Shown here piece by piece: positions 1-12,800 of a DNA stretch of 64,000 nt. Position numbers and translations under genes: made by a program. A model generated the notes under the pieces. It saw only the letters and a program-made list of their open reading frames with translations, was not told where the DNA came from and did no database searches. How positions within the stretch are numbered: the first letter of the stretch is position 1; each line of letters starts with the position of its first letter. The stretch is from Lycocorax pyrrhopterus obiensis (Eukaryota; Chordata; Aves; Passeriformes; Paradisaeidae), in NCBI GenBank assembly GCA_014706295.1, contig JACSVZ010000006.1, positions 28,309,629 through 28,373,628 of the forward strand. The letters are read 5' to 3'.

Positions 1-3000
1 TGCTGATATTCAGTTGAGAACAACACAAAAGCACTGAGGGAAAGGACTCACTGAATTCTTAGCAGGTCAGAGCAGAGAACTGCAGAGCACACTTGCAGTC
101 TTTACTTGGAAATTGTTCATATCAACACTAGGTGGTAGACATACGGCAAGAATTGACAGAAAAAAAGATTACAAGTGGGTTTACTTTCCAAGTAAAGAGG
201 TTTTCCTCAGAAAACTTTCCAGAGAGCAGGATTTATCTGACAAATGTCCAAAGAAGGTAGATTTCCCTTTATGTGGGATTCCTCTTCTATTCTGCTTTGT
301 GACTGCAAAGCATAGCTTGCTTTTTGTAATTGTTTTGTCAGAAAGCTGTCTTCTGCCCTGCTGTTCATTTGTTGTCGATCAAAGATGCTCAGAGATGTCA
401 GGATCAAGATGGGGCATTTGGCATCATCTGATATTTATGTGCTACTTCCATCTATACAGATAACAATTAATTTACTTGAGACAGATAAAGTGACATCATG
501 ACAACCTTTCTTCACTGCAGCTGTAGTTACAATTCCACATAACTTTTTGCTTAGAGACAAAATTACCAGGAATGTTGCACGTTTAGAATTCTGGTTGTCT
601 AGAACTATGATCTGTCTCCTTTGGACAGCATCTCCTGGCGTACTGACAATGGGCTAAATAGAATGTTGCCAGGCCAAAGGATTTCTCAAAACAGTTCCTT
701 CAGAAATAGTATTAGTTAATCCAGCTCATCCTTCCAGTGTGGTTTTATATCCACTTGAGCTTTTGCTGTGGCTATGCTGTCTGTGATCACAGCTTTACAT
801 TTATTACAGTCACACAATATTTAGTCCAGACACACTTATGGGCCAGTGAAATGGAACGTGGGACACCACCTGACACATGCTAAATGGTTATGTGTAGGGA
901 ACTACCACAGGACTGCAGCGGTTTGGGAGGAGAGCCTTTCTTAGACATAGATCCTCAACAGAAAGGCCAGACCAAGTCATGTCCATGTAACTGATCCTGG
1001 GAATCTTAATATAAATTACATCATGAAAACGTTCCAGCTTAATGATCAAAACCAAGTAATGATGGCAAGAACATCAATCCTATAAATAACAGAGATTTTT
1101 GCTCTTCTCCCTCCTCAAATATCTGCATTATTGCCAGAGGGCCATTAAGATTTCGTGTGAGGGCAAATGTGTCTCCTCCCCAGTTTGCGAATGGCAATAC
1201 TGAAATTTTTGAGTTATAGCAGATAAATGGAACTGTTACCACTCTGACCTACATTAAAAAGCTTCACTCTTCTCTAAAGCACACTCATTCACTAAGATGA
1301 ATGGGTCACTTTACACATCTTTGATAGGGCTGTTATTCTGGAAAGTCCTCTGAATGCCCTTTTAGATTACTGGAGAAACTGTCTGGGCCAAAGGCTTTGA
1401 GAATAAGCTTCAGGAAGCAGAAATGCTTGCAGTGATGGTGGATCCACAAGCACTGACTGCATCATTGGCTTTAAAGACTCCGCCTGCAGTCATCCTTTGT
1501 TTCTTACGCAGCTAGGTCTCCTTTGTGTTGGCACAAGCATCCATATGGCCAAGCGGCCACCCAGCTGACAGAACTGATTTAAATTAAAACTAACCTAACA
1601 AAAAGCCCCTCCAAATAACCCTGCTTTTTTTTTTTTTTAAATGGGAATGTAAGACATGGCAGATAGTGAAGCCAGCATAGTTTATATGAACTGAACTACC
1701 CAGTGTGAACACAGGTTGCTGCATACAACCCTCCTCCATGCATGAGGCTCAAATTTAAGGTATGGGCAGACAAGCCATCCGAGCAATCCTGTGAAAATTA
1801 CTGGATAGCTGTATAATGCCTACATGGATGACTTCTCTCCAGTCAAAGTGAAGAAGAATGAACAGTCTCATCCCGGCTCTCTAGCTAGGTTAATGTAATG
1901 GGAAGTCTGTTGGCCACAATAAACATAACAGCTGCCTCTGAAATGTCCTCTTGTATCACTTGTTTGGCACCACTTCCCTCCTGATTTTTCCACTCCTTCT
2001 TACATGATCTCATTCCAGCTGCACTTCCAGAGATAAGAGCTTAGACTGAACTACATTTTGTGACATGTACATTGAAGAGACCTCAACTTGGTCAGAATGA
2101 AATCTAGCTTCTCTTCACTTTCCCAAAATGAGTGTGCAGGAACCTGAGCCCTGCACAATGTTATGCAAAACAACCAGATATAAGAGCTCACCACAGCAAA
2201 AAGGCCTTGCTCCTCCTCTCTTCTTGCAGGAGCAAGCCCTGCGGAAAGTAATTAAACCAGGCTGTCATCACCTGCAGCACAGAATGGCCTAAAACTTAAA
2301 CCAAGATAGAACTAAAAGACAGAAGTGTTTTTACATCTACATTCAGTGTCTGAAAGTACTCAGGAATGTTCTTGTAAAATAGCATACAGACTCAATAACT
2401 AGCTAGGCAAACATCTTATCCTGTATATTCCTTAGGGAATTAACATAGAAATATGATTAATTACAAAATTTGGTATTTAGACAATTAAGAAATTTGACTC
2501 TGCAGTTCTTGCACCTGGGAATGAGGGATCTGCTGAACTCACGTGTTCTTGAGATGAAATAAAAAGATAAATACCTTATATACCAAATTGTCAGGATCAT
2601 TACCTGGAGTATATCTGAGTTCCTCAGAAAATTCCCATCCAAATACTGTTGCAATTTGAAGCTTTTTGATTGAAAGATTCACAGTGTAAGTCACGATACC
2701 AATGGCTTGCTAAATAGCCTTTAAAAAACCCTTATCTTGTAGCCAAGATGTTGTATATAAAATGTAGATAAATGCTTTATGCTATATTGAATGCATATAT
2801 GCTATGCATTATGCTATATTGAATGCATTGGAAGGATGGCTAATGGGAAGCAACTTTACTAGATTGAAAGACAAGTTAAGTTTCTTAATTTGTATTGTTG
2901 ATTATCTGGGTTCTGTTATATGGGTTTTAATAATGGACAGTTACAGGAAAGGTATCAAAAAGCACACTGGCCGAGCCTCCACTCATAAGAAGTTCCATAC

Positions 3001-6000
3001 ACAGGCCCAGCTGAGACAACGAATACTCCCTGACCTTATGGGACTTCCACCTTCATAGAAGAGGGCTTTGAAAGACCTTTTCTAAAAATGAGGATAAAGC
3101 TAATACACTTAGATTTCAGTACACAGTATTATTGCCAAAAATATTTTCCAGAGAATTTTGCAAAAAGTTAACGGAAATCACACTTGTTCAAAGATACACT
3201 TTGCAAATTTGTCCTGGTCAAGGACTCAAATGACGTTTAATAGATTTGTAAATCAGAGTAACTCCTCCTCCCTCCCTCACTGCCCCCAAGAAAGTCCTCT
3301 CCTTACCAATACCCTCTGATTTTATTTTGGCATGCTGTCAGTGGATTTTGCAGTGACTTTGTTCCCTCGCTTACAAAATGCAGAGATGATTTAGAACATC
3401 CAGTTTTAAGCCTGTTAACGTTGATGCCAGAGTAACATGATTTGCTTTAGCAGAATTAAAAGTTTCAAACATAATGAGCATTCACTGCTAACATAGCTGT
3501 AAAATGTTACCAAGGTGTCAAGTTAAATTGATAAAATGTTCTTAGTGTGTGGAAGGCCTTGATTAGACAGTGAGTAGGAATATACTGGTTTTCATTTTAA
3601 TTCACCATTATAAAGTTGAAGCCAATAAAAAGCTGTGTTTTAACTTCTGCTACAAAGGAGTGCAAATTTAAGCCTCAACAACTAGCAGCTGCTTTTTAAT
3701 TATTAAAAAAAATGCAACCCCAAACAACTTTTAAAGTTGTTTCTGCTTGTGTCACAATAGTGAAATATCAGGTTTATCTTTTGTCTTTTATGATGTGCCT
3801 ACGTGTGGGCTCCAGAACTTTGCTTACATATACACATCAATTTTTCATGCAGAGCAGTTTCAGTGAGTGAAGCAGCGAGCATCACTCATACACACCGCTG
3901 AACACATGCTTAAATATTTTGGTGGCTTGATCCAGCTTACAGAGTTTTAAGTTTTCAGCTGCAAACATCGCCACTGAAGAAAATCTCTTCAGTGCCACAG
4001 TAATACAAACTATCAACTCATTCTTGGCCATTTATCAGAAACAGCAAAGTCCTTCACCTTGCTGCAACCAGCTTATATCAGAACAGAAAGCACAAAGAAT
4101 TTATGCTGCATATTTTTGTGGCATCTAACAAATACTCTGGATTTTTACACATACAGGTAAGATTTCAAAGATTAGAAATTATAACATGTTCTCCTCTTTG
4201 TGGCCCAGTCATCTCAGAAATGCAGCTTGATACCTGTTATCCTATTACTTCCTGATCAGGATGCCAGCTCTTTTACACATCACAGTAGGAAAAATGCAAA
4301 GAGAGAAACATTAGTGAAGAAAATAGGAACATTAATATCTCAGCTATTTAACAGAATTTTATTGAGTGCTTGCACAAGTATACCTAATGGAACAGACTGA
4401 TTCACTTTACAGAGGCAATGTTTATGCCTTTAGAAAAGCATCCCTTAAAATTTTTGACCATTACTGAATTAGATCAGAATCAGAGGTAGTGCATACATGC
4501 CTCTACTTGTGTGGCTTCCTGTAGAATTTGTGAATTGCTTAGTTTCAATCATAGTGTAAGTATTGCTGTGTACAGTTATGTCTGATACTAAAAAGCTCAA
4601 GCAAATTAAATATACTTGTCAAGTGCCCATCAAAGAAAAAAAAAAGCATATTGAAAAGTTATGAAGTAAGGTTGCAATGAAAATTGAGATAATAAGATGC
4701 AAAGTAATGAAAATACATCAATCATCTTATTTCCACCTAAGAAACTCCAGGTCCACCAGTGTAACTGTAAGCACAAACAAGGTAAGATTTATTCCAGCCT
4801 GTTCACAGAAAAACGATGCAACCTAAAATGAGACTATTGATTACATGGTTTTGTTCCTGGTATTTTGCACTGTATCACTCCCAACAAAACCGTTTTTGGT
4901 GGACACTGGCAAATATATGTACCTGCAGCCCAAAGAGAATTATTAGCATATGAGAGTCATATAGGGATGCAGCATTTTACCAGTAAAAGTATGTGAAACT
5001 CTACTGTAATAAACAGAAAACCTCCATGTAAACGATTTCCTATTGTTGGTCCAAAACCAATTTCAGAGCAACATTTACATGTCTGTGACCTCAGAAATAC
5101 AAAGAATATATTTTATCTATTCAGGGCATGTGTACTTGGAGAAGCCCACCTACCTAGACTGTCAGGAATGTGTTTATTTAGCACACTTTTTGCACCTGTG
5201 AAGTCAAGCACAGTAAAAAGGCTCAGCGTGTACTAAACGAGGTTATGCATATCTGGCTGTGCATGTGTTCCCACAAGGAGGATATCCCTTTCTGGCACGA
5301 CTGAAAAAAATATTGATATATATCAGTCCATAACATTATTATTTTGGATACCAACCAAATGGAAGCTGAACCCAAACTTCATTCTGTAGCTCTGCATCCA
5401 CATGGATGACAGTGAATCAGGTCTGCTGCACATTGCCATAGATATGTCAGGTAGAAGTTTTATTGTACCATGGTGATGAATCTAAACCACTACCATTAGT
5501 AGGAGACTAAAAACGCTTAAGAACTGCTCCGTTTCGGTAGTCTCGGACTGTGTGATTTCCACTTTAAGATGAGCATCTCGAGAAAGACGGCCGGGCCCCG
5601 CCGCGACTCCGGCAGGAGGTCAGCGCTCGGCGTGGCTGGGACGGGGCGGCGGGCTCATCCCGCCGCCCGAGCCGCATCACCGCCGCCCCGGACGCGGCCA
5701 CGCCGCGGGCTCCGCGCAGGGACGTGCGAACGCCCGGGCCGGTGGCATGGCCCCGGCAGCGAGAGCGGATGCGACTCAAGCGAGATGCAGCCGAGGTCCA
5801 TAGGCGTTCGACAGCTGCTCCTTCGGCGGGACCGGCTCGGGAGGCAGGAGGCGGAGGGCTGTTCCTTGCGCTTCACCTCCGGGATGCTGCCGGGGCTCCC
5901 CGCCGGGGCGGAGCGGAAGGGACCGGTCGGGACGCTCCCCTCCCCTCCCTTCCCCTCCCGCCGCCGGAGACCCGGGGCCCTCAATGCTGCACGTGCCGCC

Positions 6001-6095
6001 GCAGGGCCCCGAGCAGCCGCCGCGGCCTGGCCCAACGCCGAGCCGCCTCCGGGCGGCCCCGTCTGGGCACACCTCGCGCCCCGCGCCCCTCTTAC
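1..6095 (-). other. PPAT: PPAT intron 1, 5' part (no exon seen)
   Basis: This stretch lies immediately downstream, in PPAT direction, of the PPAT exon 1 donor site. I looked on the minus strand for the next PPAT exon, expected to continue the glutaminase domain after the GLQHR block, and found no match, so the whole stretch is taken as intron 1. It is AT-rich with no long open frame until the CpG island begins near 5570. A small local duplication is visible around 2779-2828, where a 19-base TATGCTATATTGAATGCAT unit occurs twice about 31 bp apart. Nothing else stands out. Confidence 0.75.
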
Positions 6096-6223
6096 CTGTG
6101 CTGCAGCCCCACCAGCCCCAGCGTGATCACATGGGGCACGTCCAGCTCCGTGGGCCACGCGCCCGAGGCGATGCAGCCGAACACGCCGCACTCCTCCCGG
6201 ATGCCCAGCTCCTCCAGCTCCAT
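6096..6223 (-). CDS. PPAT: PPAT (amidophosphoribosyltransferase), first coding exon, gene partial
   Basis: This is the first coding exon of glutamine phosphoribosylpyrophosphate amidotransferase, which converts PRPP and glutamine to phosphoribosylamine, the committed step of purine synthesis in the cytosol. The minus-strand ATG at 6221-6223 lies in a good Kozak context (GCCATGG). The exon gives 42 codons plus two bases, then a GTAAG donor at 6095-6091. The reading begins [12 protein letters not shown], which fits the family: an 11-residue propeptide followed by Cys12, the N-terminal nucleophile of the glutaminase domain exposed by propeptide cleavage. It ends in LGLVGLQHR, the conserved start of the Ntn-hydrolase fold. 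All later exons, including the PRPP-binding and Fe-S cluster parts, lie to the left of the window. The PAICS start codon is 579 bp away in the opposite direction, the known vertebrate GPAT-AIRC arrangement. Confidence 0.93.
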
Positions 6224-6234
6224 GGCGCGGGCAG

Positions 6235-6240
6235 CACGTG
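6235..6240. promoter_or_regulatory. E-box CACGTG near the PPAT start codon
   Basis: A palindromic CACGTG lies 12 bp upstream of the PPAT ATG. This is the consensus for Myc/Max and USF, and Myc control of purine-synthesis genes is established. A second CACGTG is seen at 5990-5995 in PPAT intron 1. Binding here is inferred. Confidence 0.5.
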
Positions 6241-6553
6241 GCGGCCTCGCTCCGGCTCCCGCTCCCAGTCCCGGCCCCGCTCCAGCGGCTCCCGCGCGCT
6301 GCTGCCGGCGGCGCGCTCAGCCCACAGCGCCGCTCCGCCCGGGGCTCCCGGTGGCCCGCCGGCCGCCTCCCGCCCTCATTTACATGCGGGGGGGCGACAC
6401 CGCACCCCCGGCCCGCTCCGCCGCCTCGCCCGGCCCCGCCTCCTCAGCTTCCACTCTGCCCCGCGACCCCGCGGGGCGCGCCAGGCCGGGAGGGTGTTTG
6501 CCCGCGGGGTGAGGGTGCGGGGGGCCGGGGGCCGGGCGCGGCGCGGCGCCGGC

Positions 6554-6558
6554 ATTGG
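6554..6558 (-). promoter_or_regulatory. Inverted CCAAT box (ATTGG)
   Basis: ATTGG within GGCATTGGCC lies about 250 bp upstream of the PAICS ATG. It fits an NF-Y type CCAAT box in a CpG-island promoter. The call rests on motif only. Confidence 0.4.
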
Positions 6559-6667
6559 CCGGGCAGAGGGCCGGAGCCATGTTTGCACGGGACAGGGTGG
6601 GGATGATGCTGCCGCCGGGGGTTCGCCCGGGGGGGTCGGCGGGGCCGCCCCGGGGCGTAGGGCGGCG

Positions 6668-6672
6668 ATTGG
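6668..6672 (-). promoter_or_regulatory. Inverted CCAAT box (ATTGG), PAICS-proximal
   Basis: ATTGG within GGCGATTGGCGGG lies 131 bp upstream of the PAICS ATG, at a usual distance for an NF-Y box acting on a PAICS start site. The spacing to the box at 6554 is 114 bp. The call rests on motif and position only. Confidence 0.45.
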
Positions 6673-6802
6673 CGGGCGGCGTGGCTGCCCGGGCCGCCCG
6701 CCCCTTCCGCCAGCCCCTTCTTACCCCGGCGGCCGAGCCCCACGGCGTGCGCTCAGGCTCTCTCCTGTGCTCTAGGTGCCCGTGCCCGCTCCCGCCGCAG
6801 CC

Positions 6803-9800
6803 ATGGCCCCCGCAGCATCAGGTAACCGGGCGGCCGTCGGGGGTGGGTCGGTCGGTAGGTCGGAGGTGCCGCTCTCGGGGGGCCAGTGCCCGCTCAGCGG
6901 CTTGGGGTGTACGTGCTTGGGAACCAACTTTTTCCCTGCGTAGTTTTAATTTTTTTGGTTTTGTGGGGTTTTTTTGGTTTTGTTTTGGTTTTTTTTGTTA
7001 TTGTTGTTTTTTGTTTTGTTTTTTTGGGTTTTTTTGGTTTTTTTTCCCGTGGGTAGTCGCTCGTGCGTGAGGGTAGGCATGGCTGCAGGCGAGGCGGCGA
7101 GGAGGGGCAGCTGTAGGCGCAGGATGCTGCGGGCGGCAGCCGCCCCTCGCCGCTCCTATTCCGGAGCTGCGGGATTGCCCCGAAGTTTGAAGAAAAAAAA
7201 AATGAAAAAAAAAAGAAGTGTCGGGGCTCTTGGCCGCCCCTCTCAGGTTGCAGCTCCCGGCTGCCCGGGGCGGTGGGGGCGGCCGGGGCACTGCCTCCCG
7301 CCGGGCGCCGGGAGCGCCGGGCAGATGCCTTGAGCGGGGCTTTCGGCCTCGCTGCTCGGGGGAACGTGGCCAAATCGGCCCGTGGGTCGGGGCTCAGCGA
7401 GCTCCTCGTGGTCAGGGACCGCAGCGTGGGATCCGGCTGGATCCGCATGGACTCGAAGGTGGTGGCTTTGCCTGCGGAAGTAAACAAGCCTTTGCGAGGC
7501 AAAACTGACTTTTTTTTTTTTTTTTTAATTCCTCTAGACCTGAAACTTGGCAAAAAAGTTAATGAAGGTAAAACGAAAGAAGTGTACGAGCTGCCAGATA
7601 TCCCGGGATGTGTTCTCATGCAGTCAAAAGACCAAATAACGGCGGGAAATGCAGCCAGGAAGGACCGAATGGAAGGGAAGGCTGCCATTTCCAACACAAC
7701 AACTAGCTGTGTGTTTCAGCTGCTTCAGGAAGCTGGTAAGTAATTTAAAGGTAGAGTGTTTATGTCTGTATGTTACAGACATTATTACAAAATAGTATTG
7801 CTTTATAAAAGAGTTTATCCTGCCTTGAGGCTCCGGTGGTTTTTTAGTCTCTTTTCTGTTAGTTTTTAATTATGCTTTTCTCTCTGGTACTTCAGAGCTG
7901 GGTGAGTGACTTGTTCATTTGGAGCATGAGAGTATCTGCAGTAATCTAGTGTTGCAGATAACTGCAATAGTTTCTCCTGCTTGTTTGGACACGCCCCTAA
8001 TCCCCTGTCCTCTGCTTTTGTTAGTTCTTCCATAGCCTACACCTCCTTGCCTGTAACTCTGGGCTGGATGTATCTGCCTTGCTTTGCTACATCTGCATGC
8101 ACAGAACGTACTGCTAGCTAGTGGCACTACCAGACTTTGTCTAGGCTGTGTGAAATCTGTGTACGTAAGCTGAAACCTAAAATTAGAGTGTCTTTCCCCC
8201 CCCCCCCAGTTGTGTGTTTTAGCAGCTTAAACTTCCTGTAAGCTTTGCACCTAACATTTGTAAGGACCACATTGCAAAATACATTTATCAGTCTGTATTG
8301 AATGTATCAGGAGCTTAATCCTTACTTTAAAAGATTCAAAATATTTCTGATGCTAGAAGGGAGCTTTCACAGGGCACCTAGTTATGTCACTCAAGTAAGT
8401 TTTGCACTGCACTTCCAAAAATGGAGCCAGTAGCTTTGCTTTGGGAAAGCATTTTGAAGTGTCTTTGACTGAGTAGTTTGCAAGTTGCAAAGAGGAGTTT
8501 GTGCTGGTGGTGAGTCTGCTAACTGTACTAGAACACAGGCACTAGTAAGCTTAGTTAAGACTGCTTATAGCTGTGTGCTCAGTATGCTTTGAAACATTCA
8601 CACAGAGACTGCTTCAGGTACCAGCTGAGTTATTCTAGAATTTGTATTATCTATTATAAGGTGTGGTGATAGCTCTCAAACAAACTGTGAAGTCCTAGCA
8701 CATTTCATAGGTGGGGAAGAGAAAGATGGTTTCTCTAGAGTTATGTCTTTGTCTCGGCCCGTATTTTAAGAATAACTTACACAGAAATATGTATCAAGTA
8801 ATTCAGTGTAATCCTGAGTCACTGGCTTTCTTGGGAAGCCTGTTGTGCATACCGTACTAAGAAGCCACTTAGGTACTTTACTATATTTTTGTTGACTTCC
8901 CAAAAATCCATGAGTAGCTTGTACTCATAACTTCCACAGGTGCCATGGAAAAACATGCAGGGCAAACTGCAGCTGCATTTTAAAGCAACTAAAGAACTTT
9001 CATGGTTCTTCTCCAGTTTCCTTATTTGAGTGGTGTACATGCAGAGAGTGGGAATGCCTCATTGTAGAGGTAGTTTGTTTGCCTTGCGCAACTCTTCTTT
9101 ACCTCCTCTTTCAGAGGTGATGATTTATGAAGTTCTGTTAAAGTTTCTCTTTTATAGTAGAGCTAATGTCAGCCCAGCAAAAGCACACATCTGCACTGAT
9201 GAAAAATGTAGTAGTGAACCAGACAGGGGCCTTAATGTGCAGTTGACTATTTAAATCCTTCTGCCTTTGAAGGAAATGCACCAAACTTTGAAGAATCAGT
9301 GTTCATACTATACTTTAAGACTTTTTGTTTCTTCCTTTATGGTTCTGGAAGTGGAATGGAGTAGAACTGCTTGGTTTGACTGAGTGCAGCTTCTTTGCCT
9401 TCTGTTTCTGGCAGATGCTGAGTGGGCTTGGCAGTTGTCTTGCCCTGGCTGGGGAGAAAGGTGGGACTTTCCTCAAGAGTGAAATTGAAAAAAGAGCCAT
9501 TTTGCACTTGGAGTGCTGATCTGCATGTTGGCTGTCCCTGTTTAATATGGGGTCAGTCATTTATAATTGTGTAGGAAGGTTGACTTGTTGCAGCAGGTTC
9601 AAGTGCGCATGCTTCTGAATCTTACTGTCTTTTGCCTAATAAATCACCAAGATCTAGTGTCCTAAATAACTTAATTTGTAGTGAAAGGGAGGGCAAAGCC
9701 ATTCTCTCTGCCGCGTCTGCTTTTATGAAGCAAAGTAGTGAAGACTGCTGTGCTCTGTTACTACTTTGAAAGGCTCCAATTACTGTTTGATCTATAATGA

Positions 9801-12800
9801 ATCTTTCACCAGAGAGCATGGTTGGGTACTTGGTTGCTGCTAATTTATTTTTTTTTAAACAAACAAAAACATTGTGAAGGATAGATTTAATTTTTTTTAC
9901 GGTTATGTGAACAAAATTGTTTTCAAGAATAGGATTTCTGAGTTACAAGTGAGAGTTGTATGATAAAATTGGCAAAACTAATGACTTGTGGAAGATACTG
10001 TCTTTTGCAAGGCTGGAGTGGGCTTAAAATACCCTGAAGAGATTCAGTGTGTCCCTTAAGTCCAGGGAAGAACAAGATTCAGGTGTACTTTAAAAATTAA
10101 AGATATTTGTGACTATTGTTTTAACTGCAGAGTGTGCCTACTAGTGGAACTAAGTTGCCATCTTTATATTCAGGAATCAAAACAGCTTTTGTCAGGAAAC
10201 AGAGTGACACAGCATTCATAGCAGCTCACTGTGAAATGATCCCAATTGAATGGGTGTGCAGAAGAATTGCTACCGGTTCTTTCCTCAAGAGAAACCCTGG
10301 TGTCAAAGAAGGATATAAGTTTTACCCACCCAAAATTGAGATGTTTTACAAGGTAAGTTTCCTTTCCTGTGATGTTAATCAAACTTAAGCAGAGCTAGAA
10401 CTCTCTATTTTCTCCTTTAAAATGCTGACAGATAAAGCAAGTATGCTAGTGGCTGACCAATCCTTTCAGTATCACTAGTTTGCCATCCTAGTGTTTTCTT
10501 GCATTCTTGTCCAGCAGCTGTTTTGTCCAAAGTGCATACAATACTGGCTTACAGCACAATCAAAGAATAATAAGCCAGACTGTACTTGAAAATAGAAAAA
10601 TGTAGGTATAAGGGCTTTTTAGGAATAAGCTTAATGCATCAGTTGAAACAGATGTGTTGATATATTTGAAGAAATTAAAATAAACAGTACTTGCATGGTG
10701 AGGGTAAGTAGCTAGCTAGTCATTTAGGTTTCTGAACTCCTTTGGGAATGTGTGCTGAAAGATGTATCTGGTGAATTGTAATCTTAAAAAAAAAAGTGTT
10801 GTTTGTGGTATACCCTGTCACTCTTAAAGATGGTCAGGTGTTACAGCAAGTGTTTTCAATGTTACTGTCATTTTTTAATGCTGATAATCAAATACTAGTT
10901 TGAAGCCTGTATTTGTTACTTGAAAAAAACCCCACACAAAACCTTATATCATTTAATGGTTATTTTCCTCTTATAGCAAGCTTAAATTACATGATGTATT
11001 TGTTCTGGCTTTCTTGACAGGATGATGCTAATAATGATCCACAGTGGTCTGAGGAGCAAATAATTGAAGCAAAATTCTGTTTTGCTGGACTTACTATTGG
11101 CCAGACTGAAGTGGATATTATGTCTCGTTCTACTCAAGCCATTTTTGAGATCCTGGAAAAAGCATGGCAGCCCCAAAACTGCACTCTTGTAGACCTGAAG
11201 GTATAAGCATCTAATTTCTCATGATCCTGGTTTTGACAGGAAAAATACCACTGTATAATTACTAAAATAGGATTCTTACTGTCTTTTTAGATTGAATTTG
11301 GTGTTAATGTGCTGACAAAAGAAATTGTTCTTGCTGATGTTATTGACAATGATTCATGGAGACTGTGGCCAGGAGGAGACAGAAGCCAGCAGAAGGACAA
11401 ACAGGTGATGCTTTAATCTTTACCTTCTAAGTGAGCAGGGGAGAAGAATGAAAAAAGTAAACGCTACAGTTTTACATCTGCTTTCAGAGTGGCTTTTCTA
11501 GATAGTCTTAACTTGTTACAGAGTAGTTTGTATGGTACCTCACATCCAAGCCTGTTCTCCTTAAATAGTTTATCTGGTTTATAGTAGAAAAAAAAATCCT
11601 GTGTGTCTATCTTCAGCTGGAATACCCAACAGCACTATTGACTGGAGCTATCATAATGAAGTGTGGGGTTTCCACAACTGATAGGGATTCGACTTGTGCA
11701 GATAATAATAAAATAGTTGGATAACAGATCAGTGAGAAGAATAGAAGCTTTGGTTCCCAGGTCTGCCTCCAAGTTTCTCAGTTTATTCAGAGGGGTATCC
11801 TCTACTAGTAGAGATCTGGTGATACTTAGGAGGGAACTGCAGTGAGGATTCTTTTCTTTGTTACTTCTTTTGGTTAACCATGAATTCAATAATGTTGCTT
11901 CCAAAAGTGTTACTAACAGACTGGGCCCACATATGAGGCCTGCAAACAAGTTTGAAATAGAACTTGTCTGATATTTAAACTTACAGCATTTATACTTCTC
12001 AAATATCTCTGAATTACCAGATGAGTAGTTACAAAAGAGCTGGTTTGGGAATGCTGCTGCCAGGAGTTTGTCATGGTTGTTGAGACTAGTAACAGAGACC
12101 CTGTGAGAGAAAGTGTTGTAAGCCACAGGGGAAGATTTCAAGGTGTATGTGGGAGGAAGAGTATTAATTTTAAATTGGGAAGTGGAACTCCTCTGTTGTT
12201 TACTTGACCTGAATTATGTAGTAGCATGCTTGAGTGAATTGCTCTGACAGTCCCCTAAAATAAGGTACATGGTAACATCATGTAGAACCTAGGTTGGCTA
12301 GTACAGTGCTACTGCAGGCAGTCATGTCATTACAAATCCAATTTTAAAGAAGTTGTAAGTTTTTTCTTAAATTTTCCCTGTGGAAAGCTTCCAAAACCTT
12401 AATACCCTTGTGGCTGAAAGTCTTTTGTGTTGTAAATGGCCATAAATTGCAATGTAGAAGGTTGTTTATTCCTGGAGTTGCTAGAAACTGTGTAAATATT
12501 TCATTTAGGGTATAATAATAATTCTTATCAATTATGGTAGCAAAATTAGTCTTTCGTGTACCCATACCACATTAGCTTCATCTGCTGGTTTTGGCTGGGG
12601 TAGGGTTATTTTTCCTGGCAATGGCCAGTGTAGGGCTGTGTTTTGGATTTGTGCTGAACACAAGGTTGATAATAAAAAGATGTTTCTGTTATTGCTGAGC
12701 AGGGCTTACACAGAGCTAAGGCCTCTTCTGCTTTGGGTACTGGCACACTGGCGAGGAAGTTGGGGGGGGATGCATGAGAGGCTGGGAGGAGACACAGCTG

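Larger units (their letters stand above)
6224..6802. promoter_or_regulatory. Bidirectional promoter region PPAT/PAICS
   Basis: The 579 bp between the two divergent start codons must hold both transcription start regions and both 5' UTRs. It is GC-rich and no TATA box was noticed. It contains a CACGTG E-box at 6235-6240 and inverted CCAAT boxes at 6554-6558 and 6668-6672. Shared control of these two purine genes is established for chicken and human; the exact start sites here are inferred only. Confidence 0.85.
5570..7480. promoter_or_regulatory. CpG island over the PPAT/PAICS divergent promoter
   Basis: Base composition changes sharply from AT-rich to strongly GC-rich with many CpG dinucleotides from about 5570. 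It stays so, apart from one T/G tract in PAICS intron 1, until about 7480. The island covers the first coding exons of PPAT (minus) and PAICS (plus) and both proximal introns. Such islands are typical of housekeeping bidirectional promoters in vertebrates. Boundaries are judged by eye. Confidence 0.85.

Noticed and set aside
5569..6775. Several long overlapping open frames on both strands around the PPAT/PAICS promoter
   Set aside because: The composition is extremely GC-rich with few stop codons, the frames overlap real exons antisense, and the peptides are Ala/Gly/Pro/Arg-rich low complexity.
6894..7697. 267-codon minus-strand frame across PAICS intron 1 and exon 2
   Set aside because: It is antisense to a confirmed PAICS exon and includes Lys-rich peptide from the T/G tract, so it is a shadow.
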